From Oleiagrimonas sp. C23AA (GTDB lineage: Bacteria; Pseudomonadota; Gammaproteobacteria; Xanthomonadales; Rhodanobacteraceae): a stretch of DNA of 64,000 bases. Within the stretch, counting starts at the first letter, position 1, and every line of letters starts with the position of its first letter. The DNA lies in NCBI RefSeq assembly GCF_011759385.1, contig NZ_JAARLY010000005.1, positions 268,739 to 332,738 of the forward strand. The letters run 5' to 3'. Below are positions 48,418-57,492 of this stretch, one piece after another. A program made the translations under genes and the position numbers. The notes under the pieces were generated by a model that searched no databases, was not told the origin of the DNA, and worked only from the letters and a program-made list of their open reading frames with translations.

Positions 48418-49658
48418 GTCTCCCGACCTGGCCCGGCGCTGGCGACCGTGACGAAGACGTGCTCCTGTGCCGGCCGCAGCAAGGCTTCGTAAGCGTCAAG
48501 GCTAGCCTCCCAGGCGTAGCGCGACATCACTTCGCCACGGGCTTGCGGTACCCGCTTGGGACACGGCATACGCAGATAACTTAGCGCCTGCGTCGCGATG
48601 GTCTCGGGATCATCGCTGATGCAGCCCTCGCGGCCAGGGAAGTCAGCAATACCCTCCCAGGCTTCGGGAGTGGCCAGGATCACCTTCTCCATGGCCATCG
48701 CTTCCAGCACCTTGTTTTGGATGCCTCGCGCAATGCGCAGCGGCGCCGTCACAGCATGCGCGTGCGCAAGCCATGGCCGTACGTCATCAACCCTGCCAGT
48801 AACGGTGATTCCGTCAAGCTCTCCCAGCGCACGCACCTGCGCGGACGGGTTACTGCCAACGATATAGAAGCGTGCATGAGGCATCTGGCGATGAATGCGC
48901 GGCCAGACTTGGCTTGCGAACCACTGCGCGGCGTGCACATTGGCGCGGTAATCCATGGCCCCCACAAAGACAATAGCGTGCACTCCCGCGGGGTAAGGGT
49001 TGGCGTACACCTGATCCGGATTCCAGTAATCGGCATCTACGCCATTGGCGATCGCATGAATTTTCCCGGCCAGCGCAGGCACTTGCCGGCGAAAGAATGC
49101 CGCTTCGGCTGCCGAGACAAACACGCTGGCATCGAACTTTTCCGCAACCTCTGCCTCCAGTGCCGCCAGACGCCGCGCTTCGCGCCGGTAAACCATGCCC
49201 ATCACACCATGATGAGCACGCGCATATTGACGCCACTTGTCCGAGTCGGCATCGACGAAATCCATCACCCGCCGGGTCTGCTTGAAAGGCATTGCCAGCG
49301 GTGCCACACCCGAGGAATAGCACAGGATCACGTCCGGCTTGTGCTCGACCATAACTTGATCTATCCAGCCGCGCATAACGCGATCTCGATACACGCCAAC
49401 GGTGAGCGGCCGGCCACGCAGGAGCGCCATCAAAGCCCGCCAACGTGATGCCCATCGGTTCAGCGGTCGCACACATACGTCCGCGCACAGGGCCTCGACC
49501 GCATCAACGTGTGGCCAATCGGCGGAATCATCCACGAAAGTACCCAGGTAGACCCTGTAGTGCTCGGCCAGTCGGCGCAGCACATGGTAGGAGCGAATCT
49601 TGTCGCCCTTGTTGGGCGGCCACGGCAAACGGTGGCAGAGAAACAATACCGATTGCAT
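48408..49658 (-). CDS. XrtA-associated glycosyltransferase stp1
   Basis: 416 aa from MQSVLFLCHRLPWPPNKGDK, the characteristic beginning of the exosortase A family TIGR03087 (HR.P.PP.KGDKIR). Also LCYSSGVAPLAM, RRVMDFVDADSDKW and the C-terminal IARGIQNKVLEAMAMEKVILATPEAWEGI, the donor site, seen in part. The frame continues 15 codons upstream into the FemAB gene, but homology starts here. Ends 10 bp inside xrtA. Assigned to repeat-unit assembly. Confidence 0.94.
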   Translation of the reverse strand: MQSVLFLCHRLPWPPNKGDKIRSYHVLRRLAEHYRVYLGTFVDDSADWPHVDAVEALCADVCVRPLNRWASRWRALMALLRGRPLTVGVYRDRVMRGWIDQVMVEHKPDVILCYSSGVAPLAMPFKQTRRVMDFVDADSDKWRQYARAHHGVMGMVYRREARRLAALEAEVAEKFDASVFVSAAEAAFFRRQVPALAGKIHAIANGVDADYWNPDQVYANPYPAGVHAIVFVGAMDYRANVHAAQWFASQVWPRIHRQMPHARFYIVGSNPSAQVRALGELDGITVTGRVDDVRPWLAHAHAVTAPLRIARGIQNKVLEAMAMEKVILATPEAWEGIADFPGREGCISDDPETIATQALSYLRMPCPKRVPQARGEVMSRYAWEASLDAYEALLRPAQEHVFVTVASAGPGRETCS

Positions 49659-49665
49659 GGCAACG

Positions 49666-50727
49666 CTATCCCAGATCGCGTGCCAGCCAGGGACCGATGA
49701 CACGACTCACCGGTAACGGCAGTCGCTGCCAGGCTTTGATGAACGCTGCATACTTACGATTGGTGGGGCTGACATTCGGCACCTCGTCGGCCCGCACCAG
49801 GTAGTAGGCGTAGCACAGCGGCTCGGGCTCGAAACCCCAGTGCTTCTTGAAATCATGCGATCCCGTGCCCTGCTTGCTGCGTCCGAAGTCGAACACGCGC
49901 GCGCCGCGCTCGGTGGCACGCTGCATCAACGACCAGTACATGAAATCGTTGGCGGCCAGATCACGACCTCGCGCCACGCTTCCCCCGTAATAGGGATGCA
50001 CTTCATCACGGAAGTAAAAGCTCATCACCGCCGCCACCGGCTGACCTTCGTGACTGACCACCGTTACTTCACAGTCGTCACCGAAGCTCTGCAGCAGCTG
50101 CCGGTAATATTTGAGTGGCAGCACGGGCGTGCCCAGGTTACGCACACTTTCGGCGTAGACGCGGTAGAAACTGTCCAGGTCCCGTCCGTGATGCGCCTGC
50201 AGATTTGCCTTGATGCCCTTGCGCACCATGGCCCGCTGCTTGCGCGGAATCGCCTTCATGTTTTGCTCGTGATCCGGATGGATGGCTTTGCGAAAGCTGA
50301 CGTAAAGGTCCTTGATCGGCCAGTCATGCTGGCGCTGCTCGCGATCACGCAACTCGAGATAATCCACCTGCAGATCATCGGCCAGCACCTTGGCCGCCGC
50401 CCTCAGTTGCCGCTCGCTTTCGTCGTCGCGTGCGACGGCACCGCCATAGACACAAAATGGCGTCGAAATAAGCGCATGACCAAATAGACGGCTACGAATT
50501 TCGGCAAGAGGCAGCACACCGGTGATCGATCCGTTCTGCTCGGCGTACAGGTAGTGACAACGATGCCGCAAAACGTTCTGAATGATCTTTCGCCAAGCAC
50601 TCAGATGGAAAAAGGTTGCCCGCGGCTCGGTGGTTACGAACGCGTCCCAGCGTCCCTCGTCGCCGTGCTGCAAACGCCTGACCACGGGTGAACTGACGAG
50701 ATGACCGTCATCCGAATGGACGCGCAT
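49666..50727 (-). CDS. XrtA-associated FemAB-like protein
   Basis: 353 aa from the ATG at 50727, chosen for the GGGGGG tract 9 bases upstream; ATG 50760 is an alternative. It fits the exosortase A FemAB family TIGR03019: ATFFHLSAWRKIIQ near the start and the GNAT-like second half with PVAAVMSFYFRDEVHPYYGGS, ANDFMYWSLMQRATERGARVFDFGRSKQGTGSHDFKKHWGF. FemAB proteins transfer aminoacyl groups from tRNA; this branch probably attaches an amino acid to a carbohydrate or protein (inference). It overlaps the deacetylase by 20 bp. Confidence 0.93.
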   Translation of the reverse strand: MRVHSDDGHLVSSPVVRRLQHGDEGRWDAFVTTEPRATFFHLSAWRKIIQNVLRHRCHYLYAEQNGSITGVLPLAEIRSRLFGHALISTPFCVYGGAVARDDESERQLRAAAKVLADDLQVDYLELRDREQRQHDWPIKDLYVSFRKAIHPDHEQNMKAIPRKQRAMVRKGIKANLQAHHGRDLDSFYRVYAESVRNLGTPVLPLKYYRQLLQSFGDDCEVTVVSHEGQPVAAVMSFYFRDEVHPYYGGSVARGRDLAANDFMYWSLMQRATERGARVFDFGRSKQGTGSHDFKKHWGFEPEPLCYAYYLVRADEVPNVSPTNRKYAAFIKAWQRLPLPVSRVIGPWLARDLG

Positions 50728-51652
50728 GCGAAATCCCCCCTTGGTGCGCAGTGGGTGCATCGGGCTGCAGCGTTACCACCGGGTAATCGGCATGTCCGGG
50801 AGCGAGAAAAACCTTGTCCATGCGGTCAAAGCGGAAATCGCGCACCAATTGCTCGATACGGGGCGCGGTGCGTGCCAGGTTGAGATAGTGCCGCACGCGA
50901 TTCTTCGTCGTCACCCCGGGGACGCGAGGCTGATCCGGATCAACCTCCCAGGGGTGAAAATAGAACACGCCCGAACGCGATTCCCGCCGATTGACACGGC
51001 GCAGCCCACGCCTGAACAGCGCATAGGGCAACAGCCGGAAATAACCACCACCGCCACACGGCCAGTTGCGGTTCCACATCCGCATGGTGGTCACAGGAAT
51101 TTCAAGCATGCCTTCGTGTTTGGTGAAAAAGGCAAATCGCGGCGCTTCCGGCATGCCATAAAGGTCATGACGAATGGGTACGATGCTGGAGCTGTAGTCA
51201 TAGCCCGCCTCTCGAAGTGCCTCATAGGCCCAGAGGGTGGTCGGACCAACGGAATAACTGGGCGCCCGATAGCCGCGCACAGCGGTACCGGTCAGGTCTT
51301 CCAACATGTGCTTGGTGCGCACAACCCCCTCACTGAAAGCCGCCCGGCTGAGTGTGGTGATGCGCTCATGACCAAAACCGTGGCTGGCTACCTCGTGACC
51401 TGCTGCCGCTATCTCTCGCATCAGCGCCGGAAAGCGTTCAGCCACCCAGCCCAGGATGAAGAAAGTGGCGTGCACATCATGACCCTCGAAAAGCTCAAGC
51501 ACGCGTCGCGTGTTGGCCTCGACACGCACTGGCCAATGCCCCCAGTCCTGACGATGGATGCAGTCCTCGAACGCGGCGACCTGGAAGTAATCCTCCACAT
51601 CCACCGTCATGGCATTGATCACAGGACTGGATTGCGGCGACTTCAGATTCAT
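50708..51652 (-). CDS. XrtA-associated polysaccharide deacetylase
   Basis: 314 aa, NodB-like CE4 fold, family TIGR03006. TVDVEDYFQVAAFE (catalytic and metal Asp), ATFFILGWVAERFP, EVASHGFGHERI (metal His pair), RAPSYSVGPTTLWAYEALREAGYDYSSSI and GGGGYFRLLPY are all seen in part. It would remove N-acetyl groups from the polymer or its precursor. No signal peptide is visible, so action may be cytoplasmic on lipid-linked units. The start overlaps the ATPase stop by ATGA. Confidence 0.94.
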   Translation of the reverse strand: MNLKSPQSSPVINAMTVDVEDYFQVAAFEDCIHRQDWGHWPVRVEANTRRVLELFEGHDVHATFFILGWVAERFPALMREIAAAGHEVASHGFGHERITTLSRAAFSEGVVRTKHMLEDLTGTAVRGYRAPSYSVGPTTLWAYEALREAGYDYSSSIVPIRHDLYGMPEAPRFAFFTKHEGMLEIPVTTMRMWNRNWPCGGGGYFRLLPYALFRRGLRRVNRRESRSGVFYFHPWEVDPDQPRVPGVTTKNRVRHYLNLARTAPRIEQLVRDFRFDRMDKVFLAPGHADYPVVTLQPDAPTAHQGGISHARPFG

Positions 51653-52719
51653 TTGTCGCCATCTTCCGGCATGTCGCCACCGGTACGATCACGGCCTTCC
51701 GTATCGTCATCCTCGGTCACCGAAGCTACAGATCGCTGGTGGATCGTCTTGCGAAGACGAATAGTTTCCCGCATCAAGCGCAGCAACACCTTGTTGGCGT
51801 TCATTTCCAGCTTGGTGTATTGGGCTTCCTGCGCAGAGGCAGCCGGATTCTGCGTGGCGCCTGGTGCATAAGGGGTTTCGGATGCCTCCAGGGTCGCTGG
51901 CATCTCAGGCATCTCATCACGGATTTCTTCGAGCACCGTGGCCACAGCCACATCATCAAGCTCGTGCAGCTCCTCCAGATATCCGTGCAGCAGCAACCGG
52001 TCCATGATCAGGTTGATGCGACGAGGAATGCCTCGACTGGCCTCGTAGACGGTCGAAAAGATCCCCGGCGTGAAGTCTGGGTCATGGTCCCAGCCCACCG
52101 CCTGCAAGCGGTGCAAAATATACGCCCGACTCTCCTCCTCGCCTAAAGGCTCCAGGCGATGGGAGACAATCACTCGCTGACGCAGCTGCTCCATGCGATT
52201 GTTGATGATCAACCCGCGTAGTTCACTCTGACCAACCAGGAACACCTGCAAAAGCGCACGACCATCACACTCCATGTTGGACAGGATGCGAAGCATTTCC
52301 AGCGCCGACGGCGTCAACGTCTGCGCCTCGTCCACCACCAACAGGGCGTGCGCATGCCGCTCACGAAGCGTCTTGAGATGTCGCTTCAGATCCTGCAGCA
52401 ACGCCTCCTTGCTGCGCCGCTCATAGGGCAGATCGAAGGCCGACGCCACCGCCGGTAGAATATCCTCGCTTCCCAAGTTGGCCGAAGCAATGCTGGCCAT
52501 CGCTATCTGGCGATGTGCCACCTCCTCCAGCAGGCGCTGGATAAGCAGCGTCTTGCCGGTACCGACAGGCCCCGTGATCATCACGAAGCCCTCGCCCTGC
52601 TCAAGGCCATAAAGCAGATACGCCATGGCGCGCTTGTGCCCCTTGCTGGGAAACAGCATGGCCGCATCTGGCGTCAGCTGAAAGGGCTTGCCGCGAAGGT
52701 TGTAAAACGCCTGATACAT
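51649..52719 (-). CDS. XrtA-associated AAA/ExeA-like ATPase
   Basis: 356 aa, family TIGR03015. It starts MYQAFYNLRGKPFQLTPDA, then Walker A GPVGTGKTLLI at residues 50-60, Walker B LLVVDEAQTL near 125, sensor SNMECDGRALLQVFLVGQ.ELR and ASRGIPRRINLIMDRLLL, given in part. It resembles ExeA/GspA ATPases and may drive or regulate envelope assembly of the export complex. The last ~100 residues are a low-complexity, charged extension. Lies 7 bp after the outer-membrane protein gene. Confidence 0.94.
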   Translation of the reverse strand: MYQAFYNLRGKPFQLTPDAAMLFPSKGHKRAMAYLLYGLEQGEGFVMITGPVGTGKTLLIQRLLEEVAHRQIAMASIASANLGSEDILPAVASAFDLPYERRSKEALLQDLKRHLKTLRERHAHALLVVDEAQTLTPSALEMLRILSNMECDGRALLQVFLVGQSELRGLIINNRMEQLRQRVIVSHRLEPLGEEESRAYILHRLQAVGWDHDPDFTPGIFSTVYEASRGIPRRINLIMDRLLLHGYLEELHELDDVAVATVLEEIRDEMPEMPATLEASETPYAPGATQNPAASAQEAQYTKLEMNANKVLLRLMRETIRLRKTIHQRSVASVTEDDDTEGRDRTGGDMPEDGDK

Positions 52720-52726
52720 ACTGGCC

Positions 52727-54334
52727 TCAGAGCAGATGGGTCCACTGCAGGAAAATCACATTCACGTTGTATCCGTGTGCACCCGGCAATGCAGAGGACA
52801 CATCACTGGTGTCGTGACGAAACTTCACGCTGGCAAAGTCCTTGGCGCTGAACTGATGCACCAGAGCCAGTTCCTCATATAGGTTGTCTCGGTCCTGTCC
52901 ATCGCGAAACTTGTAACGCTGCCAGCCAAGCGTCGGTGTCAGCGTGGTGAACGCGCCCACCTCAAAACGCCAGTCCACATTGGCGTTCCGAACACGCTCG
53001 CCACGGGTTCCAGGCGCAAAAAAGGTTCGCCGCTCGTCATACATCGCGACTCGCAGTTTGCTGTCGGGCATGTCGTATTCAGCCGACACCGTGGCGCGCT
53101 TCATGAGATAGGCCTGCCGCTGCGAAAGCGAAGGGATGATTGAACCGTTCACAGGCGTCGAGACGATGTCGCCGGGATTTTGTCCCAGCAACTGCTGGTT
53201 GATATCCGTGGGCTGCTCCACATAGCTCACCGTTGTATTCAACCGAGCAGCCGTATGCCGCCACGAGAACTGATAGCTGCGACCGTAGAACCGGTGTCCG
53301 AACTTCGCTTCCAGAGAGTTGAGAGCATCGGCCCAGGAAACGCCCACGTCCCAGAAGCTGGCACCCAGCTTGTCCACCGACCCATCCGGAAAAAACTGGC
53401 TTTCCCGCCCGGCATCGGCCAGCAGGCGCAGACTGTAGTTGAGCTCGACATAGCCCCCGGCCTGAGCGATCGCATACTCCAGCCCGCGGCCATAGTCGGG
53501 TTCAATGCGTTGATCCGAGTAACGCAAATTCCAGCCCACAGACCTGTCCTTGGGACTGCTGAACCCGAACTGCAGCGTATGACTGCTCACGTCAGGCACG
53601 CCGGCCAGAACGTTCTCGCTCTGCTTTTGTGAGGGGATACCGTTGGTGTTGTAGACCACCCGGCCGTAGCTGTAACGCAGGGTAGCCGTACCCACATCAG
53701 CCACGTCTTGGACCCAATAAGGACTGAGCGTACCGCGGGCGACGTTGGCGCGGTTGTTACTCAGAAAATACGTTCCCGGTACGGCGGATGTCTCGTTGCT
53801 TATGATCTGACTTCCGTATACCGCCGAACCTGAGATGAAAAAGTGATCAGGCAGTACCGTCACACTACCCTGCGCATCCAGGTTGTGAGTCAGCTGCTTG
53901 CCGTGATGCTGGCCCTCATACAGATAGCCGGTAAGCGTGTAATCGATCACGCCGGACAGTCGTTTACCACTGTAGGCGGCCCTAAGAAAAGGCTCCACCT
54001 GCGTGATCCAGCTGGCCTGCTTGGAACGTCCCGACGCGGCGAGCCTGAGGTTATCGGTGTAGAGCTCGCCGACGGTGACGCCAGCCACCCATCCGGGATT
54101 GTCAACTGAAGGTTGCGCAATGGTACCCACCGGTGCGCTCCCCCCCTGGCTCTGCGCCGCCGACTCAGGCGTCGAGGCCGGTGCATACCCGTCAGGTGGT
54201 GATAGCTGCTGCGCTATTGCGGTCGGGCAAGCGACGATGAAAAGCGCGGAGGACATCATGGCCAACGGCAAGGCGGCCCGGCGCGTGCCTGCTTTCAACG
54301 TCCGACGTCGTTTGTAACCGGACTTAATAACCAT
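52727..54334 (-). CDS. XrtA-associated outer-membrane beta-barrel protein
   Basis: 535 aa from the ATG at 54334; a GTG 8 codons earlier is possible. An N-terminal signal (PLAMMSSALFIVACPTAIAQ) is followed by ~17 short alternating strands with aromatic ends, e.g. WVAGVTVGELYTDNLRLA, TLRYSYGRVVYN, WNLRYSDQRIEPDY, and it ends in VNVIFLQWTHLL, a terminal-strand like pattern. This matches the family TIGR03016 of exosortase A loci. It may be an outer-membrane porin for the exopolysaccharide beyond Wza. The start overlaps the kinase stop by 11 bp. Confidence 0.9.
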   Translation of the reverse strand: MVIKSGYKRRRTLKAGTRRAALPLAMMSSALFIVACPTAIAQQLSPPDGYAPASTPESAAQSQGGSAPVGTIAQPSVDNPGWVAGVTVGELYTDNLRLAASGRSKQASWITQVEPFLRAAYSGKRLSGVIDYTLTGYLYEGQHHGKQLTHNLDAQGSVTVLPDHFFISGSAVYGSQIISNETSAVPGTYFLSNNRANVARGTLSPYWVQDVADVGTATLRYSYGRVVYNTNGIPSQKQSENVLAGVPDVSSHTLQFGFSSPKDRSVGWNLRYSDQRIEPDYGRGLEYAIAQAGGYVELNYSLRLLADAGRESQFFPDGSVDKLGASFWDVGVSWADALNSLEAKFGHRFYGRSYQFSWRHTAARLNTTVSYVEQPTDINQQLLGQNPGDIVSTPVNGSIIPSLSQRQAYLMKRATVSAEYDMPDSKLRVAMYDERRTFFAPGTRGERVRNANVDWRFEVGAFTTLTPTLGWQRYKFRDGQDRDNLYEELALVHQFSAKDFASVKFRHDTSDVSSALPGAHGYNVNVIFLQWTHLL

Positions 54335-55217
54335 ATCCGCTACCGTAGTGGTCCTCACTCGCGGATAGTTGACTCATGTTGAGTATCAGGCCGACAAACT
54401 GGGAATCATTAAGACATTGCAGGGAAGCATCCAGCGCCTGGGTTCGCGTACGACGAGCAGCGACCACCATGACAACTTGTCCCATGTAGGAAGCAAGTAC
54501 CTGCGACTCAGGCGTAGCCAGCAAGGGAGAAGAGTCGAACACCACCAAGCGTCGACGGTTGTGACCTCCAAGCGCATCCAGCACAGTTTCCATGCGCCGA
54601 CTGCCAAACAACTCCGCCGTGAGTGGATGTGGCTTTCCCGCGGGAACCACGCTGAGATTATCAATGTCGGTTGGCACGATGACGGTTTCAGACTGGACTG
54701 CATCGCCTGTCAAAAGATCCATCAAACCGGGGCGATCGGCCAGCCCCAAGGCGCGCGACAAACTCGACCTCGGAATATCGCCGTCCACCAACAACACCTC
54801 GAAATCTGGCTCCCGAGCCAAGCTCAACGCCAGATTTACGGAGGTAAATGTCTTGCCTTCACCCTCTCCCGAACTGGTCACCACGATACGTTCGGAGTGA
54901 GCAGGCACCTTGGCAGCCTTCTTGGTCGCATTAGCCAACAGCGGCCGTTTGATACGCCGCATCTGATCCTTCAGTCGCGATTCGCCATCGGCATCCGCGG
55001 GAAGGTAACCCGCGCGTCTTAAAGCAGCCTGGTCGATGTGCCAACGTACTGGCACTTCACCGTCAGGCTCTGATACGTGCTGCCGTGTCTGCAATCGTTC
55101 AATGGTCGATCCTGAATCGTCCGCTACCTTCCCTTCGGGCATGATGACTGCCGGCGATTGCTGCTCGTCAGGGCGCAGTGCCTTCAGCTTTTCTGCCGCT
55201 TTCTCAACTATGCTCAT
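54324..55217 (-). CDS. XrtA-associated tyrosine autokinase
   Basis: 297 aa, BY-kinase type, family TIGR03018. The P-loop TSSGEGEGKTFTSVNLALSLA near residues 114-134, Walker A' LLVDGDIPRSSLSRALGL (near 142), GLMDLLTG, VVFDSSPLL as Walker B, and a tyrosine cluster at the very C-terminus (HYGSGYGY) are all visible. The kinase pairs with the membrane chain-length protein encoded just upstream and overlapping by ATGA; autophosphorylation of the Tyr tail controls polymer length and export. The first ~100 residues are a variable linker. Confidence 0.94.
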   Translation of the reverse strand: MSIVEKAAEKLKALRPDEQQSPAVIMPEGKVADDSGSTIERLQTRQHVSEPDGEVPVRWHIDQAALRRAGYLPADADGESRLKDQMRRIKRPLLANATKKAAKVPAHSERIVVTSSGEGEGKTFTSVNLALSLAREPDFEVLLVDGDIPRSSLSRALGLADRPGLMDLLTGDAVQSETVIVPTDIDNLSVVPAGKPHPLTAELFGSRRMETVLDALGGHNRRRLVVFDSSPLLATPESQVLASYMGQVVMVVAARRTRTQALDASLQCLNDSQFVGLILNMSQLSASEDHYGSGYGY

Positions 55218-56800
55218 AGGGGCCCCAAGACGAAGAAGTGCTGAACGAAGTGGGTAAGAGGAGCATTAAATGCGATACCGATGACCAGCACCACCGCCAA
55301 CAGCCCTCCACCCGTGCAAAAGCCGATGACCTCCTTTCGCCGGGTTGCCTGCCGAGCCCTTGAGACCACCAGACCGATTGCACCTATGACAGGGTATCCA
55401 CTGACTTCACGCAAGCCCTTGAGACTGACGAAAACCGGATTTATTTTGTGAAGGAAATAAGCGAATCCGCCACCCACGCCCAGTGCCATGGCAAAAACGA
55501 CCAGAAGCAAGACGGCGCGTTTGGGGCTGACCGGCCGCATGGACGCATCCGGCGGATTGACCACCCGGAACTTCAGGTTATTACCACTTTGAGTGGCATC
55601 CTGCGACAAATGGGCAGTGTTCAGATGACTCAATAACTCGTCGTATTGCTTTTTGGTTGTCTCGTAGTTCCTGGAAAGCTTCTGAAGGGTAGCCTGAACG
55701 CCAGTGATGCGCCCCGCCTGGGAATGCAGGTCGGAAATACGCTGCTTCTGCAGGTTTATTTGAGTCGCCAGAGACTGAATTTTAACCTGCATTCCATATA
55801 GCGACTTCTGCATTTCCTGATAAACAGAGTTATCGGAAACCACTCCCATTGAAGATGATCCAGGGGAACTTTTCTTTAATGCATCCCGACGTGCTTTCAG
55901 CTGCGAAATCATGCGCTTAGTCGAAACGACGTCCGGATACTTTTCGGTGTAGTTAAGAAGAAGCGTGTTGAGCTTTTGCTGATAAGATGCAATCTGCGAA
56001 TCGATTTGCTGAGTTCGCGGGTCTACGCCTCCGGAGCTAGGGTCCGTCTCCATCGCCCGCATCTGTTTCAACGTGGTGGCACGGGTCGCCAGCTCTGTTT
56101 CATATTGGTCCTGAAGCGTTTGAAGCTGAGTCTCGGCCTCTTGAAGACGAGCGAAGTAATTACCGCCACCTTGGCTTGGAAGGTAAGCAATATTTTCCTT
56201 CTTGAAGTCTGCCAGCTTGCTCTCAGCATCATTCAGCTTCTGACTATAGTCGTTGACCTGTTGCTGGAGGAAGCTCTGCGCTGAGTCCGTCGATGCGTTG
56301 TTTTGCCCCAACGTGTCATTCATCAATATTTGCAGGAACCCCTGCACCACACGCTTGGCCACCTGCCGATCAGGGTCGTCATAGGTGAGGTTGTACAGGT
56401 CCTTGGCGCCGGCATCATTGATCTTCACCGCATTACCGAGATTATCCAACAAATCCTCCATTTCAGCGGGTGTGGTGGCCCGTGATGAAAGACCGGTTTT
56501 GTTGGCCACGATCTCCAGATTGGGCCGAGATAGCAATGTATGTGTGATGATTCTCAGCCGTTGTCGCACATCAGGCTGAACGGCGACCCCTCGGAGAAGC
56601 GGATTGGTCAGCGCCTCGGTATCCGCATACACCTGAGCACTGGCCTCGTACTTGTTGGGCAAGCTGAACACCAGCGCCGCACCTACCAGCATGATGCACC
56701 ACGCCACAATCAGCGCGTACCAACGGTACCGCCAGGCTGCACGCAACTCTAGAAGCAAGTTCTCGAGAATTTCGTGCAAATTGAACGATGAACTCTGCAT
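55214..56800 (-). CDS. XrtA-associated chain-length determinant (Wzz/GumC-like)
   Basis: 528 aa, family TIGR03007. A first membrane helix (WYALIVAWCIMLVGAALVFSLP) and a second near 420-445 (AVLLLVVFAMALGVGGGFAYFL) flank a long periplasmic coiled coil, with the GNVR-like motif before TM2 (FRVVNPPDASMRPVSPKR). A further hydrophobic helix at the C-terminus follows (GGGLLAVVLVIGIAFNAPL). It sets chain length together with the kinase. The overlapping ATGA start of the kinase shows tight coupling. Confidence 0.94.
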   Translation of the reverse strand: MQSSSFNLHEILENLLLELRAAWRYRWYALIVAWCIMLVGAALVFSLPNKYEASAQVYADTEALTNPLLRGVAVQPDVRQRLRIITHTLLSRPNLEIVANKTGLSSRATTPAEMEDLLDNLGNAVKINDAGAKDLYNLTYDDPDRQVAKRVVQGFLQILMNDTLGQNNASTDSAQSFLQQQVNDYSQKLNDAESKLADFKKENIAYLPSQGGGNYFARLQEAETQLQTLQDQYETELATRATTLKQMRAMETDPSSGGVDPRTQQIDSQIASYQQKLNTLLLNYTEKYPDVVSTKRMISQLKARRDALKKSSPGSSSMGVVSDNSVYQEMQKSLYGMQVKIQSLATQINLQKQRISDLHSQAGRITGVQATLQKLSRNYETTKKQYDELLSHLNTAHLSQDATQSGNNLKFRVVNPPDASMRPVSPKRAVLLLVVFAMALGVGGGFAYFLHKINPVFVSLKGLREVSGYPVIGAIGLVVSRARQATRRKEVIGFCTGGGLLAVVLVIGIAFNAPLTHFVQHFFVLGPL

Positions 56801-56849
56801 TGCCCTTTCCAGGTGTCGCCAAGGTGTTCAGATCTGAATTGAACCCGAT

Positions 56850-57473
56850 TCAGAAAAGTGACTCGGGAATGATGAGAATATCCCCCGGACGCATGACGAC
56901 ATTGTATTTAATCTCGCCATTCATCAGATCACCGAGACGTACCGGGATTGCCTTCTCTTCGCCGCCAGGCAAGTGACGGATGATTTTGGCGCGATTTCCC
57001 GCGGCGTACTTGGTAAGACCACCAACATCAATCATCATATCCAGTACCGTCATACCGGCCCGGTACGGAACCGATTTGGGTGTGGTCGCCTGCCCAATGA
57101 CTCGCACCTGCTGACTGTAGGCGCCTACGAATTTTTTCACGATGACCGTGACCAAAGGCGAACGTATATAACGACCCAAGGCTTTTTCCAGGTCGCCCGC
57201 CAATTCGTCAGGCGTTTTGCCGGCAGCGGTGATGGACTGGACAAGAGGTATGGAAATACGCCCGTCCGGCCGAACTGGCACAGAGGTAGTGAGATTGGGA
57301 TTATCTCGCACGAAGATATCCAATGAATCCCCCGGACCGATAATATAACGCTCGGTCAAATGAGGCGCTGACGTCGTCGACTTGATCGCAGGCGGAGTGC
57401 TGCAACCGACGAGCACCAAAATGCCAGCCAACATTGTCAACCAGACAAAAGATTTAATCGATAGCGTTTTCAA
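56850..57473 (-). CDS. XrtA-associated exopolysaccharide export lipoprotein (Wza-like)
   Basis: 207 aa, family TIGR03027. The start is TTG at 57473: GGAG lies 8 bases upstream and the protein then begins with KTLSIKSFVWLTMLAGIL and lipobox LVLVGCSTP, as expected for a lipoprotein. The poly-export domain follows (YIIGPGDSLDIFVRDNPNLTTSVPVRPDGRISIPLV, given in part), then a SLBB-type domain (VRVIGQATTPKSVPYRAGMTVLDMMIDVGGLTKYA) and IKYNVVMRPGDILIIPESLF. It is shorter than E. coli Wza, usual for this family, and forms part of the outer-membrane export channel. Confidence 0.94.
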   Translation of the reverse strand: MKTLSIKSFVWLTMLAGILVLVGCSTPPAIKSTTSAPHLTERYIIGPGDSLDIFVRDNPNLTTSVPVRPDGRISIPLVQSITAAGKTPDELAGDLEKALGRYIRSPLVTVIVKKFVGAYSQQVRVIGQATTPKSVPYRAGMTVLDMMIDVGGLTKYAAGNRAKIIRHLPGGEEKAIPVRLGDLMNGEIKYNVVMRPGDILIIPESLF

Positions 57474-57492
57474 TGGTTGGTCTCCAAAATTT

